DNA of 64,000 bases, taken from contig NZ_CALYPR010000005.1 of assembly GCF_945277285.1 (NCBI RefSeq), positions 35,456-99,455 of the forward strand, written 5' to 3'. Source of the stretch: an uncultured Bartonella sp. (lineage in GTDB: Bacteria; Pseudomonadota; Alphaproteobacteria; Rhizobiales; Rhizobiaceae). Of this stretch, positions 48,639 through 58,573 are shown piece after piece. The translations under genes and the position numbers were made by a program. The notes under the pieces are model-generated. The model searched no databases, was not told where the DNA came from, and saw only the letters and a program-made list of their open reading frames with translations. Within the stretch, counting starts at the first letter, position 1, and each line of letters opens with the position of its first letter.

Positions 48639-51600
48639 ATGAAACTACCTTTTCCGCAGAGAGATGGTGTATCCGTACTGGTTGACACTTATTCAGATAA
48701 TGATGTGCCACTAGCAATTTCCCAGGTGGAAATTATCATTCGCGGAAGTGATGTCGTCATTCGCACACAGGATGGTTCTGAATTGACATTGGTTCAGGCC
48801 GCGCAAATGTCGTCATTGCACGAAAGTTTGTTCAATCTGAGGTTCATAGATGGCACGGTTGTTTCATCCAATGAACTGTTCCAACGTGCCGACCTGATTG
48901 AACCCGGTCCGGAATTAAGTGAAATTCGCGAAAATAATGCCAAAGTTGAAGTCAGTGCCGATCCACTCGTTGCTGTTGTACAGAATGCTCCGGTAAGCGA
49001 GACAACCGATCTTAACGCCGATGCCGATGTCGTGGGCGGCCAGAGTGGGGGTAAGGGCGAGGCTCATCTGTCGGTCGCCGATTTTTTGGGGGCACCGCCT
49101 TCTATATTGGACGATACAGTAAGCCTTATTCCGTCGACCACATCCGGTGGTGGAGCGCCATTATCCAATCCATCTCCTTCGGAGCCAATGCCGAGTGTTA
49201 TGGTGCCGCCGGCCGCGTCAGTACCGTCCACTCCGTCGGAACCATCCACACCGGTAAATCCTGATCATGGAAGTGGAAACCATAACCACAACGAAGGTAA
49301 CAATAATAATACCGGACATGGTGATGGAGGTAACACTGGACATGGAGATGGAGGTAACACAGGTCCTACCGGTTTAGCTTTTGTCGACAAGGCCAATCTT
49401 TATCAGGTAACAAGCACGAGAACGATTGTTCAGAATGATGACGGAACGTCGTCGACTGTCTGGCATTTGGGCGGTGGTTCGCCTGCCGCACGGACCGATC
49501 CTAATCTGAGTGTCCAGTATGGCGAGCCTGCTGTTCTGGATTTGCGTCATGAAGCCGATCAGGCAAACGGTTTTACAGTCCATGCGGATAATGGTGCGTT
49601 TAAATACGGTCAGGTAAATACAGAAAATAATCCAAACAATCTTGATCGTCGTTTGGGACGTATTGTCTCGTTTGATCAGCTGGTAGGTGGGGCATCTGTA
49701 GCCGGTAAACATATCAAGGATATTACCGGTATTCCTGACGGCATGACCATTATCTGGAAGGGAAGCCCCGATTACGCGGATTTTGTTGCCAAATACGGTA
49801 TTGAACTTAAAGATAACGAGATATTCGTCAATTATAAAGGCAATGTCGATTATAACGGTAACAATATCAACATTACATGGGTGGATGCCCAGGGCAATGA
49901 AACCAAAGCAAAGTCCGAATTTACCAACCAATATTCCGGTGATCATCCTGATACGGTCATCAATGGTAATCATGCGATTGTTTTACCAAAAACGCCGAAT
50001 GCCCGTGAAATTTACGGCGGTAGCGGAAATGATACAATTTATGCGTCGCAGTTTAATAACAATATCAAATATGATGGCGAAGGCGGCACAAACCGTTTGA
50101 TCTTTGGTGACGATTATCCTGTTACCACACAGAGCGGGTCAAATCGGTTGCCGGGGCTGACATTCGATGTCGCCAATAATAAAATAACCGATACCGGTAA
50201 TGGTGACGTTGCCGAGATGCGGAATTTTACCGAAATTGTCGGTACCAAAGGCGATGATCATTTCCTGATCGGTGACACGTCGACTTCCTATTATTTTGAT
50301 GGTCGCGACGGGAATAACATTTTCGACATGCAAATGACTGATCCGCAAACCGGTGTTGTCACCGGTTCGAGCGGCAATAACCAGTTGTTTGCAGGAGCAG
50401 GTGAAGACACCTATAATCTGATTAATTCTTCGGGTAACAATACTATTGTCGATAGTGGCAAAGCGGATTCGAATGATATCTATAATTTTGATTCATCAAC
50501 CGGACAAAACAAGGTTACAGACTCTGGCGGAAGTGATTTCTACCACTTCGACAAGGCGATCAATCGTGTAGAAATTGATGATTCAGCAGCCGGTGATGAC
50601 CATTACCAATTCCACGATATTAAAGACAACAATGTTACAATCAATGATCGCAATGATGGAGATAGTCTAAGTGGGAGCGATCTTTACGATTTTGCTACTT
50701 TAACTTCTGACAATGCCGGTGCAACCGACCATATCGAGAATTCTATTGTTACGATTCTTGATGAAAATGGCAGCGATAAATATCAATTCGACCGTGCCCA
50801 AGGTGGTTCTGTCACCATTGATGATGAAGGCAAGATCAGCGAAAAAGACGCCGCCGAGGATGAATATCATTTTGCGGCAGCTGCTACTAAAGTTGATATT
50901 ACCGATCAGGATGGCGAAGACAAATACTTTTTTGATCATGCAAAAACGAGTGCGGATAACACCATTACCGTCAAGGATAGCGGTACTGCTAACGACATTT
51001 ATAATTTCAATGATGTCACATCAGACAGCTTGGCGGCAGGCGATGGCGCAAATGTTTCGCTCAAGGACAGCGGTGGCAAGGACGAGTATCACTTTGACAG
51101 GGTTCAAAGCAAAGTGCGCATTGATGACATCGGCTCGGGTGATAACTACTATACATTTCATCAGGCTGATAAATCAGACATCACAATAAACAGCCTTAAT
51201 GACGGTATCCATCTCAATGGTAACGATAGTTACGACTTTGCAACGTTGAAGGATGATGACGCGACCGCCACTGATCATATTAACGATACGACCGTTGCGA
51301 TTGTTGATGAAAATGGCAATGACCATTACAATTTTGATCGCACGACAGGTGGTTCTGTCACAATCAAGGATAAAGGGGCGGGAAGTGCAGATGACAGAAC
51401 ACTTGCTGCCGATGAATATCATTTTTCTGGCGTAGCAACGAAAGTCGACATTACTGATCGGGATGGTGCTGATAAATATGATTTCAGCAATTCGACAACA
51501 ACAGCAGCAAATACAATTGCAATCACAGATAATAGTGATGGAAATTATAGTGATGACTATAATTTTAACAACACCAAGGCAACAGATTTTGCCGCGGATA

Positions 51601-54600
51601 ACGCTGCCAATATCACCATTAATGATGCAAATGGCACAGATCATTATCATTTCAATCAAATTACCAGCAAGGTAAGGATTGATGATCATGGAACAGGAAC
51701 AGACGATTACACGTTCCATGATGCTGTAAACTCAAATATTACAATTTATGATTATTTTGATAACCGTCAAACTGCCCAGAATTTGGATAATGTTTATGAT
51801 TTTTCTACCCATGACGCGACGGGCAATCAAAATCCGACAGACCATATTACCAACACGGTCGTCAATATTACCGACGAGAGTGGTGCCGAAAAATATTATT
51901 TCGACCGCACGCAAGGCGGGTCGGTAACGATTGTCGATTATGCAAATTCAAATAGTTTATCCAGCAATAAGGATAGCTATTTTTTCAATGATTCCTATAC
52001 CAAGGTTGATATTACTGATAATGGAGGGGATGATAACTATAACTTTGACCGTATAACGGTTGACCAGAATAATACTGTCACTATCAAAGATACTGGTGGT
52101 GCCAGTTCCGGAAACGACACCTATAATTTCAATAATGTCAAAGCTGTAGCTGCTGCGGCTTCTGGTGGTGCCCATATTGTGATTTCTGATGAGTCGGGTA
52201 CAGATGCGTATAATTTTGATAATTTTGGGGATGCCAACAGTTCGGTTGTTTCGACTGTGAAAATTGACGACTCCGGACAAGGTGGCGATAATTATCGTTT
52301 CCACAATGCAGTGAATGCAAATATCCTCATTCACGATTATAACTATGTATATACAAACGATGTTTATGATTTTGCTACTAATGATTCGGTATCTAGCGAT
52401 CATATTAGTAATACAGTCGTCAATATTCAGGATGATTCGGGGGAAGATAGATATAATTTTAACCGTACAGCCAATTCAACAGTAACTATTGTTGATAACA
52501 ATATTTGGCAAGATATCTATTACTTCAATGATATTAATAATTCTATAGTCAATGTTAATGATGGTGGTGGTACGTCAGGTTTCGCTGGTTCGGACATTTT
52601 TTATTTCAATCGTGCCCAAGGTGGTAGTGTAACGATAAAAGAAGCAGCCGGAACGACCAATTATTATTTCCTTAATGTAAAGACAAAGGTTGATATTACT
52701 GATCAGAGTGGTTCGGATGGATATAATTTTAATAATTCAACGACGAGTGATGTAAATACAATCAAAATTACTGATTCCAACGGTAATGAGGCTTATCACT
52801 TTGAAAATACAACGAGTGAAAATTTTGCTGCAGGTGATTCGTATAATATTATAATTAATGATAGTTACGGTGCGGACACTTATTATTTTACCGGAGCGAA
52901 AACAAAAGTAAGTATTACAGACAATGATTATGGTTCGGACAATTACAGTTTCAATAATATTTATGATTCTATTGTAAAAATTGTTGATACTGGACCGAAT
53001 TCTCAAAATGGAAATAACTATTACTATTTTGGCCAAAGCGAAAGTACAAAAATTCAAAACTCGAAGGTAGACATTACTGATCAGGGTGGTGATAATCGTT
53101 TCTACTTTCAGTACGGACAACGCGGTAATATAAATATTACCACAACTGCTCAACAAGGTGCTTATGGCGATGACTATTATTACTTCAATTACAGTAACTT
53201 TGATACGGTAAAAATTACAGATTCCTATTTGGGTGACGAATATCACTTCAACTATTCAACGACGACAAATGTAACGATCACAGATCATGGTTCTAACACG
53301 TATGGCAGTATGTCTTATACGGATCTATATGATTTTGCCAATTCGGCCATTGCTCAAACGACAATCACCGACGACTTGGGAGGGAGCAATTATGCTTTTT
53401 CAAATTCGGGTAAAGACAGTTCTGTCGTAAAAATCATCGATGGTGACGACACCGATACTTACACATTTGACCATGCCAAAGGCAATATTACGATTTTCGA
53501 TGGTGGTTCTAACAGCTCTTCAGGTGACCATGACAGAATTTTATATGATGTTGAAGGGCACATTGATTATTATAGGGATAAGGATGGCAACTATACCGAT
53601 TCAAGTGGAAATCTTCTGCCTTTTGGCAGCTCTCCGATTGCCAGACATAACATTTATTCCGCTCAATCTGCTGACCAGTTCAATTTTAAATATTCTTCAG
53701 CTTCGAAAACGATAACCGACGGTATTACCAGTGATGCCGATAGTACCGCGAGCGGCCTTGCAAAGGACAGCGGGAATTCGGATGGTCTTTATTACCTGCA
53801 ATATTCCACAGGTAGAACAGAAATTTATAACCGTGGGGGGTATGACAAATATTACCTTGGTGGTTCAACGGGTGAAACGATTATTCACGGCGGAACCGGT
53901 ACCGATATTGTCTATGTCGGTAAAGGGAAACTTACTTATGATGGGGGTACAAGAACCGACGGTGGCAAGGAAAATGACTGGATTTCTTTCCAGGATGTTT
54001 TGGAAGGTACAGATGCCAATGGCAATAACGTTTCCAATAAAGTAGATCCCAACCAACGCACAGAAGGTGTCTATGTCAATCTTGCGGCAAGTTCGAAAGG
54101 TTATGCTAACCGCAGTGACGTTACGAGTTTTGATGAAAATGGAGCCACTGCAATCAATGGCGATGGTCTTGGCACTTTTACCAATGTTGAAAATGTTATC
54201 GGCAGTAAATTTGATGATTTGATTTACGGCAATGAGAAAGATAACTATTTCTTGGCCACACAGGGACATGATATCTATTATGGCGGTGCAGGCTCTGACA
54301 CTTTTTATGTTGGTGCACCCGATTTTGGCGGGCGTATTGATGGTTTGTTACCGGATAATGAACGCGACCTTTACCAGATGGATCCGTGGGCGGACAAGTC
54401 GAATCTCGGTAGTAGAGACAGTGTGGAAATCAACCTTGATGATGGAATTGCGAAAACGCTTTGGAAAGTTAACGGCGTACAATCAACAAACGAATTGCAT
54501 GATTTTGAAAATGCCTATGGCGCATATTTCTACAGCAACAAGATAACTGGCCGCTGGGGTACCGATGGAACACTGGTTGGTGGCTATAAGGCCGATGAAA

Positions 54601-55604
54601 TCTATTCTGTAGCAAATTCGAGTAAAGATGGCACCAGCTACATTGATGGTAATGATCTCAGTACTGCTTCTTTTGATACGCTTTATTACAGTTACGTCAG
54701 CCAAGGGCGTTATTTGAATGGCGTCTATGTTAAAATGGATGACGGCCAGAAATATTCTGGAACCACAGTAAAAGGTTTCACCGGTTTTGACACACACAAT
54801 GTCGCTCAAGGTACTCAGGGACACGACATCTTCAGGCGCATTGGTAAAATATATGGTTCAGCTGGTGACGATCTGTTTGAAGGCAGCAATGCCGGGGGGC
54901 ATAATTTTGACGGCGGCACGGGTGGTAATGACCGTTTCATCAGCCACGGTGGCGCTAGTTCAACCTATACGCATGGTGTCGTTGATTACAGTAAATTGGG
55001 GGCCAACGAATTTTTTGACTACCGGCTGTCGGGCGAATATGGCGGCAATGTTGTTCGTGATAGAATGCCTTCCTTTACTGACAAATTGGTCAACATTACC
55101 GGTATTATCGGTTCGGGTGGTGATGACAATGTCTATTTTACAACACACCCATCAAATGCCAACACCAATCTCATCAGTTTTGATGGGGGCGATGGCACCG
55201 ACTATATGGTAAAAAACCAGACACCGACAAATAACCATTATGGCTCGATCTATAATGTTTCCGGTGGCATAAAAAATGTCGAAGGCATCAGCTTCATCGA
55301 TAACTATAAAGACACTGTCAACCTTGATATGGATAATTTTTTCAAGGACTTCATGACGGGCAAGGCCGATGGAGATGGCTTTTACCATGCCCACTTCTTT
55401 GTCGATGGTCAGGACGAGTTCCATGCCAATTCCTCCGGCACAGGTGATTGGCAATGGAAACTTACATCGGATAACGGTAACGGAGATAAAACCTGGACTG
55501 CTTTCGGGAAAGATGATGCAGGCAATTATACCCAGGATACGCACAACACGATTGACGTTACAAGAGGCAGTGTCGGTGATAGCCATCCGCAAGACAGAGG
55601 ATAA
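48639..55604 (+). CDS. Giant repeat protein, probable type I secretion cargo / surface adhesin (SiiE position)
   Basis: 2321 residues, very acidic and Asn/Gly-rich, no N-terminal signal peptide. Residues 1-130 form a globular domain (MKLPFPQRDGVSVLVDTYSD opening), then a Pro/Ser linker (about 175-210) and a His/Asn/Gly linker (about 210-245), an unknown domain (245-450), an RTX-like IYGGSGNDTIYA near 460, and about 40 tandem Y-x-F units over residues 590-1640. Residues 1700-2321 contain a few more RTX-like motifs (YYGGAGSDTF near 1880, FDGGTGGNDRF near 2085). Position between the fusion protein and the ABC exporter marks it as cargo. No Ig-like or LapG-type cleavage site is evident. AGGGGTGA precedes the ATG. 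Confidence 0.75.
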   Translation: MKLPFPQRDGVSVLVDTYSDNDVPLAISQVEIIIRGSDVVIRTQDGSELTLVQAAQMSSLHESLFNLRFIDGTVVSSNELFQRADLIEPGPELSEIRENNAKVEVSADPLVAVVQNAPVSETTDLNADADVVGGQSGGKGEAHLSVADFLGAPPSILDDTVSLIPSTTSGGGAPLSNPSPSEPMPSVMVPPAASVPSTPSEPSTPVNPDHGSGNHNHNEGNNNNTGHGDGGNTGHGDGGNTGPTGLAFVDKANLYQVTSTRTIVQNDDGTSSTVWHLGGGSPAARTDPNLSVQYGEPAVLDLRHEADQANGFTVHADNGAFKYGQVNTENNPNNLDRRLGRIVSFDQLVGGASVAGKHIKDITGIPDGMTIIWKGSPDYADFVAKYGIELKDNEIFVNYKGNVDYNGNNINITWVDAQGNETKAKSEFTNQYSGDHPDTVINGNHAIVLPKTPNAREIYGGSGNDTIYASQFNNNIKYDGEGGTNRLIFGDDYPVTTQSGSNRLPGLTFDVANNKITDTGNGDVAEMRNFTEIVGTKGDDHFLIGDTSTSYYFDGRDGNNIFDMQMTDPQTGVVTGSSGNNQLFAGAGEDTYNLINSSGNNTIVDSGKADSNDIYNFDSSTGQNKVTDSGGSDFYHFDKAINRVEIDDSAAGDDHYQFHDIKDNNVTINDRNDGDSLSGSDLYDFATLTSDNAGATDHIENSIVTILDENGSDKYQFDRAQGGSVTIDDEGKISEKDAAEDEYHFAAAATKVDITDQDGEDKYFFDHAKTSADNTITVKDSGTANDIYNFNDVTSDSLAAGDGANVSLKDSGGKDEYHFDRVQSKVRIDDIGSGDNYYTFHQADKSDITINSLNDGIHLNGNDSYDFATLKDDDATATDHINDTTVAIVDENGNDHYNFDRTTGGSVTIKDKGAGSADDRTLAADEYHFSGVATKVDITDRDGADKYDFSNSTTTAANTIAITDNSDGNYSDDYNFNNTKATDFAADNAANITINDANGTDHYHFNQITSKVRIDDHGTGTDDYTFHDAVNSNITIYDYFDNRQTAQNLDNVYDFSTHDATGNQNPTDHITNTVVNITDESGAEKYYFDRTQGGSVTIVDYANSNSLSSNKDSYFFNDSYTKVDITDNGGDDNYNFDRITVDQNNTVTIKDTGGASSGNDTYNFNNVKAVAAAASGGAHIVISDESGTDAYNFDNFGDANSSVVSTVKIDDSGQGGDNYRFHNAVNANILIHDYNYVYTNDVYDFATNDSVSSDHISNTVVNIQDDSGEDRYNFNRTANSTVTIVDNNIWQDIYYFNDINNSIVNVNDGGGTSGFAGSDIFYFNRAQGGSVTIKEAAGTTNYYFLNVKTKVDITDQSGSDGYNFNNSTTSDVNTIKITDSNGNEAYHFENTTSENFAAGDSYNIIINDSYGADTYYFTGAKTKVSITDNDYGSDNYSFNNIYDSIVKIVDTGPNSQNGNNYYYFGQSESTKIQNSKVDITDQGGDNRFYFQYGQRGNINITTTAQQGAYGDDYYYFNYSNFDTVKITDSYLGDEYHFNYSTTTNVTITDHGSNTYGSMSYTDLYDFANSAIAQTTITDDLGGSNYAFSNSGKDSSVVKIIDGDDTDTYTFDHAKGNITIFDGGSNSSSGDHDRILYDVEGHIDYYRDKDGNYTDSSGNLLPFGSSPIARHNIYSAQSADQFNFKYSSASKTITDGITSDADSTASGLAKDSGNSDGLYYLQYSTGRTEIYNRGGYDKYYLGGSTGETIIHGGTGTDIVYVGKGKLTYDGGTRTDGGKENDWISFQDVLEGTDANGNNVSNKVDPNQRTEGVYVNLAASSKGYANRSDVTSFDENGATAINGDGLGTFTNVENVIGSKFDDLIYGNEKDNYFLATQGHDIYYGGAGSDTFYVGAPDFGGRIDGLLPDNERDLYQMDPWADKSNLGSRDSVEINLDDGIAKTLWKVNGVQSTNELHDFENAYGAYFYSNKITGRWGTDGTLVGGYKADEIYSVANSSKDGTSYIDGNDLSTASFDTLYYSYVSQGRYLNGVYVKMDDGQKYSGTTVKGFTGFDTHNVAQGTQGHDIFRRIGKIYGSAGDDLFEGSNAGGHNFDGGTGGNDRFISHGGASSTYTHGVVDYSKLGANEFFDYRLSGEYGGNVVRDRMPSFTDKLVNITGIIGSGGDDNVYFTTHPSNANTNLISFDGGDGTDYMVKNQTPTNNHYGSIYNVSGGIKNVEGISFIDNYKDTVNLDMDNFFKDFMTGKADGDGFYHAHFFVDGQDEFHANSSGTGDWQWKLTSDNGNGDKTWTAFGKDDAGNYTQDTHNTIDVTRGSVGDSHPQDRG
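49311..49358 (+). repeat. 24-bp tandem repeat, two copies
   Basis: Two consecutive 24-bp units encode T-G-H-G-D-G-G-N twice in the flexible linker of the giant protein; they differ by two bases. Copy number could vary between strains. Confidence 0.75.
50410..53560 (+). repeat. Coding tandem repeats: about 40 Y-x-F units with a ~185-residue higher-order period
   Basis: The unit is roughly 20-28 residues: a V-x-I-x-D strand, a G/D-rich turn, then D/N-x-Y-x-F followed by four to eight polar residues. By eye I count about 40 copies. The segment G-G-S-V-T-I (or N-S-T-V-T-I) recurs at DNA positions 50802, 51348, 51915 and 52473, i.e. every 182, 189 and 186 residues, so blocks of seven or eight units were duplicated. 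A fifth copy at 52620 is only 49 residues on. The pattern suggests a beta-helix or beta-roll. Confidence 0.85.
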
Positions 55605-55661
55605 ATTGCTTGTTGCCAATTCTTTTGGTAAGCCTGACCAATAACAGCAAGAAAGAACCGA

Positions 55662-57887
55662 ATGACTCCTCTGATTGATGCTTTAGAGGCCGCGTGTAAC
55701 AAAATACGCGGTTCTCTACCCTTCCACTGGCAGCGTATCCGCACGCTGCCCATGTCTGGCGATGAAACGTTGATAAAGCTGGTCGAGCGTCAATTGGGCG
55801 TGCATATTGTGCGTGTCAACAAACAGTCGGCACTGCAAATCGGCGGCGTTTATGTTGTTCTGACACCGGGGGGTAATTATCGAGCCGCTGAAGTCGCCAA
55901 TGATGGCGCCTTTGTCTTTATAGAAAATTTAGACAAGAATAAAAAAGCACCATCAAAGAGCGATATTGAAGAGGGCAAGCCTGAAGGCAAAGTCGATAAA
56001 ACAGCGATTGCCAAAGCCGCCCCCCCAACCAAAAAGCAGGTGCCAGCGGCAGAAATTGTCAAACTCGACAATCTTCCCGAAACCTTGAAAAATGCCGGAA
56101 CACATACGATTGGTCGTCTTGAGGACAAGAACAATCGCCAAGACGGTGGCGAGCCTTCAGACCAATGTATACCACAATATCAAATTTTCAAAGCTAGCCT
56201 TCTTGATAATTTCGATTTGCGCCGCCTCATTTCATCGGATCCGGTGGCCACTGCAATTTTATGGAAATTGCTATTCGGCTCCATTTTTATCAATCTGATG
56301 ATTGTGGTCACGCCGCTTTATCTGAATGCGATTTATAGCCGCATTTTGCCGGCCTATGCGTCAGCTTCATTATGGGCTTTTTCAGTCGGCGTTGTGTTGG
56401 CCTTAATGGCTGAATATCTGCTTCGTCGTGATCGCCAGAAGCTCAATATTTCGTTGGTCGAGCGCATTCACACAACAATCGAGCCCAATATTGTAAGGCG
56501 TCTTTTGCGCGTTAATGCCAGCCAGTCGAATGAATGGGGAGCTGCCCAGTTCCGCGCATTGGATGACTGGAAAATGGTGCGCAATTTTTCATTTCTGGCG
56601 TTAAATCTCAATGTTATAGATGTTCCGTTCATTCTCCTTTTTCTTCTTGTAATTGCCATTCTCGGGCAATGGGTTGTTATTGTTCCGTTATTCATCATCG
56701 GTGTTATTTTTTGCGTGATGTATTACTATTGGCGCCAAGCCGAGTTGCAGTTTAATGAACGGCCACTCCATCGCGATCCGCCGACTGCAGTGGATATGAC
56801 GGTTGCTTCCATTATCGGAAGGCCGGATGTTGTCAGTGATCGCTATATGTCGGATTCAGAAACCGATATTGAAGCATGGAAAAAGCGTTATCAACGCAGT
56901 GCTGCTTTTCAACGCTTGAATTATGCTATTAATGGCGTGCAGCTCGTGCTGATTGTTATTATAGCCTATTATCTGGTTCTCGCCGGTTCGCTCAATCAGG
57001 GTGCTATCTTCGCGGTTATTTTGCTTGCCGGCCGTATGTTGATGCCATTGTTTGGTGCTTCAAGTATTGTCTATGAAGCTTATGGCGCCCACCGTTGTTA
57101 CAAGCGGTTAAAAACACTGATTACCGAAAGTGCCGACAATCAGGATCAACCGATCTATCTTGAAAAATACGAAAATCTGAAAACCCCTATATGGGCGATT
57201 GAACATGGAACTTTTGCCTATAACAATGAAAAAGTCATTCTGGATGATCTTGATCTTGTAATCCCCAAGGGGCAGAAAGTTGCACTTTTCGGGCGCAATG
57301 GCAGTGGCAAAAGCACCTTGTTGAAACTGCTTGCCGGCTATCTGGCACTCGAAAAGGGTACGATCTCTTTTTCAAAGCGGCCGCTCTATGCAGGCGATGA
57401 ATCGATCAAACATCTCATTCATTATGCGTGGCAGGAACATGTAATGCTGACAAGCTCGGTCTATGAATTTCTGTGTCTGGAAGGCCGCCTGACGCGTGAG
57501 GAATGCGAAAATATTCTCCATCAGCTTGATCTTGTGAGTGGCGAAATGCAAATTGCCGACAAGCTTGAAGTAACATGGCGCGATGCCGGTTTCTACCCCA
57601 ATCCGGCACATCGGCAAATGCTGGCTTCCGCCCGCCTTGCACTGACCAAACGGAAAATATTGCTGCTTGACGAACCAACCTCGCAATTGTCGCAAAAACA
57701 GGAAACGCGCGTTGCCAATGTACTCAAAAACATATTGCAACCGGATACCACCATGGTTGTCTCGACAGACCGTTTCGACATTCTCGCTTTGACCGAGCGG
57801 GTCATTGTGCTGGATCAGGGGCATATCCAGTTTGATGGGTCGACACGTGAGTTTTTGCGCCGCTCCACACGCCCGGCAAAAGCTTGA
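55662..57887 (+). CDS. Type I secretion ABC exporter with non-canonical ATPase motifs (SiiF position)
   Basis: 741 residues. Residues 1-110 may be a degenerate C39-like domain (ETLIKLVERQLGVHIVRV); a charged linker precedes the six-helix membrane domain (about 205-480). The ATPase (about 510-735) keeps Walker A GRNGSGKST, the Q-loop in YAWQEHVML and Walker B ILLLDEPTS. Where L-S-G-G-Q-R-Q is expected it reads P-N-P-A-H-R-Q, the D-loop S-A-L-D reads S-Q-L-S, and the H-loop His is Asp (VVSTDRFD). It is last in the operon, 57 bp after the giant gene. Confidence 0.85.
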   Translation: MTPLIDALEAACNKIRGSLPFHWQRIRTLPMSGDETLIKLVERQLGVHIVRVNKQSALQIGGVYVVLTPGGNYRAAEVANDGAFVFIENLDKNKKAPSKSDIEEGKPEGKVDKTAIAKAAPPTKKQVPAAEIVKLDNLPETLKNAGTHTIGRLEDKNNRQDGGEPSDQCIPQYQIFKASLLDNFDLRRLISSDPVATAILWKLLFGSIFINLMIVVTPLYLNAIYSRILPAYASASLWAFSVGVVLALMAEYLLRRDRQKLNISLVERIHTTIEPNIVRRLLRVNASQSNEWGAAQFRALDDWKMVRNFSFLALNLNVIDVPFILLFLLVIAILGQWVVIVPLFIIGVIFCVMYYYWRQAELQFNERPLHRDPPTAVDMTVASIIGRPDVVSDRYMSDSETDIEAWKKRYQRSAAFQRLNYAINGVQLVLIVIIAYYLVLAGSLNQGAIFAVILLAGRMLMPLFGASSIVYEAYGAHRCYKRLKTLITESADNQDQPIYLEKYENLKTPIWAIEHGTFAYNNEKVILDDLDLVIPKGQKVALFGRNGSGKSTLLKLLAGYLALEKGTISFSKRPLYAGDESIKHLIHYAWQEHVMLTSSVYEFLCLEGRLTREECENILHQLDLVSGEMQIADKLEVTWRDAGFYPNPAHRQMLASARLALTKRKILLLDEPTSQLSQKQETRVANVLKNILQPDTTMVVSTDRFDILALTERVIVLDQGHIQFDGSTREFLRRSTRPAKA

Positions 57888-58231
57888 AACAGGCAGAGAT
57901 TGTAAGGCTCTGTCTGCTATTGTCAGTACTGTTCGCGAAAGCTTTTTTGAAAAAGCATAAAAAAGTTAGAGAAAATATTTAACTTTAATAAAATCAATAT
58001 GTTATGAAAATATAGATAGTGCCCAGAAGAGGCATTAATTTAGAAAATCGAACCGTCTTAATTCCAGTATTTATCGTTATATAACAATTAGATAAGCATT
58101 CCATGCGGACAAAAAATCCCTTGTGGGTGTACTTTTACGGGTACATAAGTGGACTTTTTGATTGTTTGAAAGTGAAAAATTTATCCTTTAAATTCCTTTG
58201 TTGTGTTGAGGAACCATTTGATTGAGGCATT
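57888..58231. other. Gap holding the left island junction
   Basis: 344 bp after the secretion operon. A weak inverted repeat near 57892-57920 lacks a T run and is not a clear terminator. The tRNA-derived 14-bp repeat at 58019-58032 marks the island boundary; no gene is visible. Confidence 0.5.
58019..58032. repeat. Left attachment repeat (tRNA-Leu 3' end)
   Basis: GTGCCCAGAAGAGG is identical to 63486-63499 inside the tRNA-Leu gene, in the same orientation. It is the distal junction of the integrated element. Confidence 0.8.
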
Positions 58232-58384
58232 ATGGATATTGGGACAGTTACTATTGAACATGAAATTGATACATCAAAATTTATAGATGCTGTGTATACT
58301 AAGGATGACATTGGGGCGATTATTCGCGTTCATTTTGAAGCGGAAAGAGTATTGAAGTCTATTAAGTCACTGCCTTTTCATTGA
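58232..58384 (+). CDS. Small ORF, possibly a truncated gene
   Basis: 50 residues with GAGG before the ATG. The sequence DIGTVTIEHEID followed by KFIDAVYTKDDIGAIIRVHFEAERVL looks like the well-folded start of a longer helical protein, and then breaks off with ten unrelated residues and a stop. I do not recognise the family. It lies just inside the island, 190 bp before the ATPase gene. Confidence 0.5.
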   Translation: MDIGTVTIEHEIDTSKFIDAVYTKDDIGAIIRVHFEAERVLKSIKSLPFH

Positions 58385-58573
58385 TTTTATTATGTTTTTT
58401 CTCCGTGTTTGTGATTTATGTGTACTACCAGTGTGACCTCGTGTCAAAACAATCAAAATTGTTTGGTGAGCTGATATGTGTGATAAGGTATATAGAGTTA
58501 GATAAAAGAGCTTGTCAAAGCTGACTCTTATTGATTAATTACTAAATTTATTTGATTTTCTATTGAGGGCGTC

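Noticed and set aside
51174..53246. Long reading frames opposite the giant gene (for example 51174-51719 and 52737-53246, minus strand)
   Set aside because: They consist of Ile/Val/Cys-rich strings that mirror the repeat codons of the plus strand, without start signals or family features.
48639..55604. Classical RTX toxin
   Set aside because: Only a few GGxGxD-like motifs, no hydrophobic pore or acyltransferase gene; the bulk is the Y-x-F repeat.
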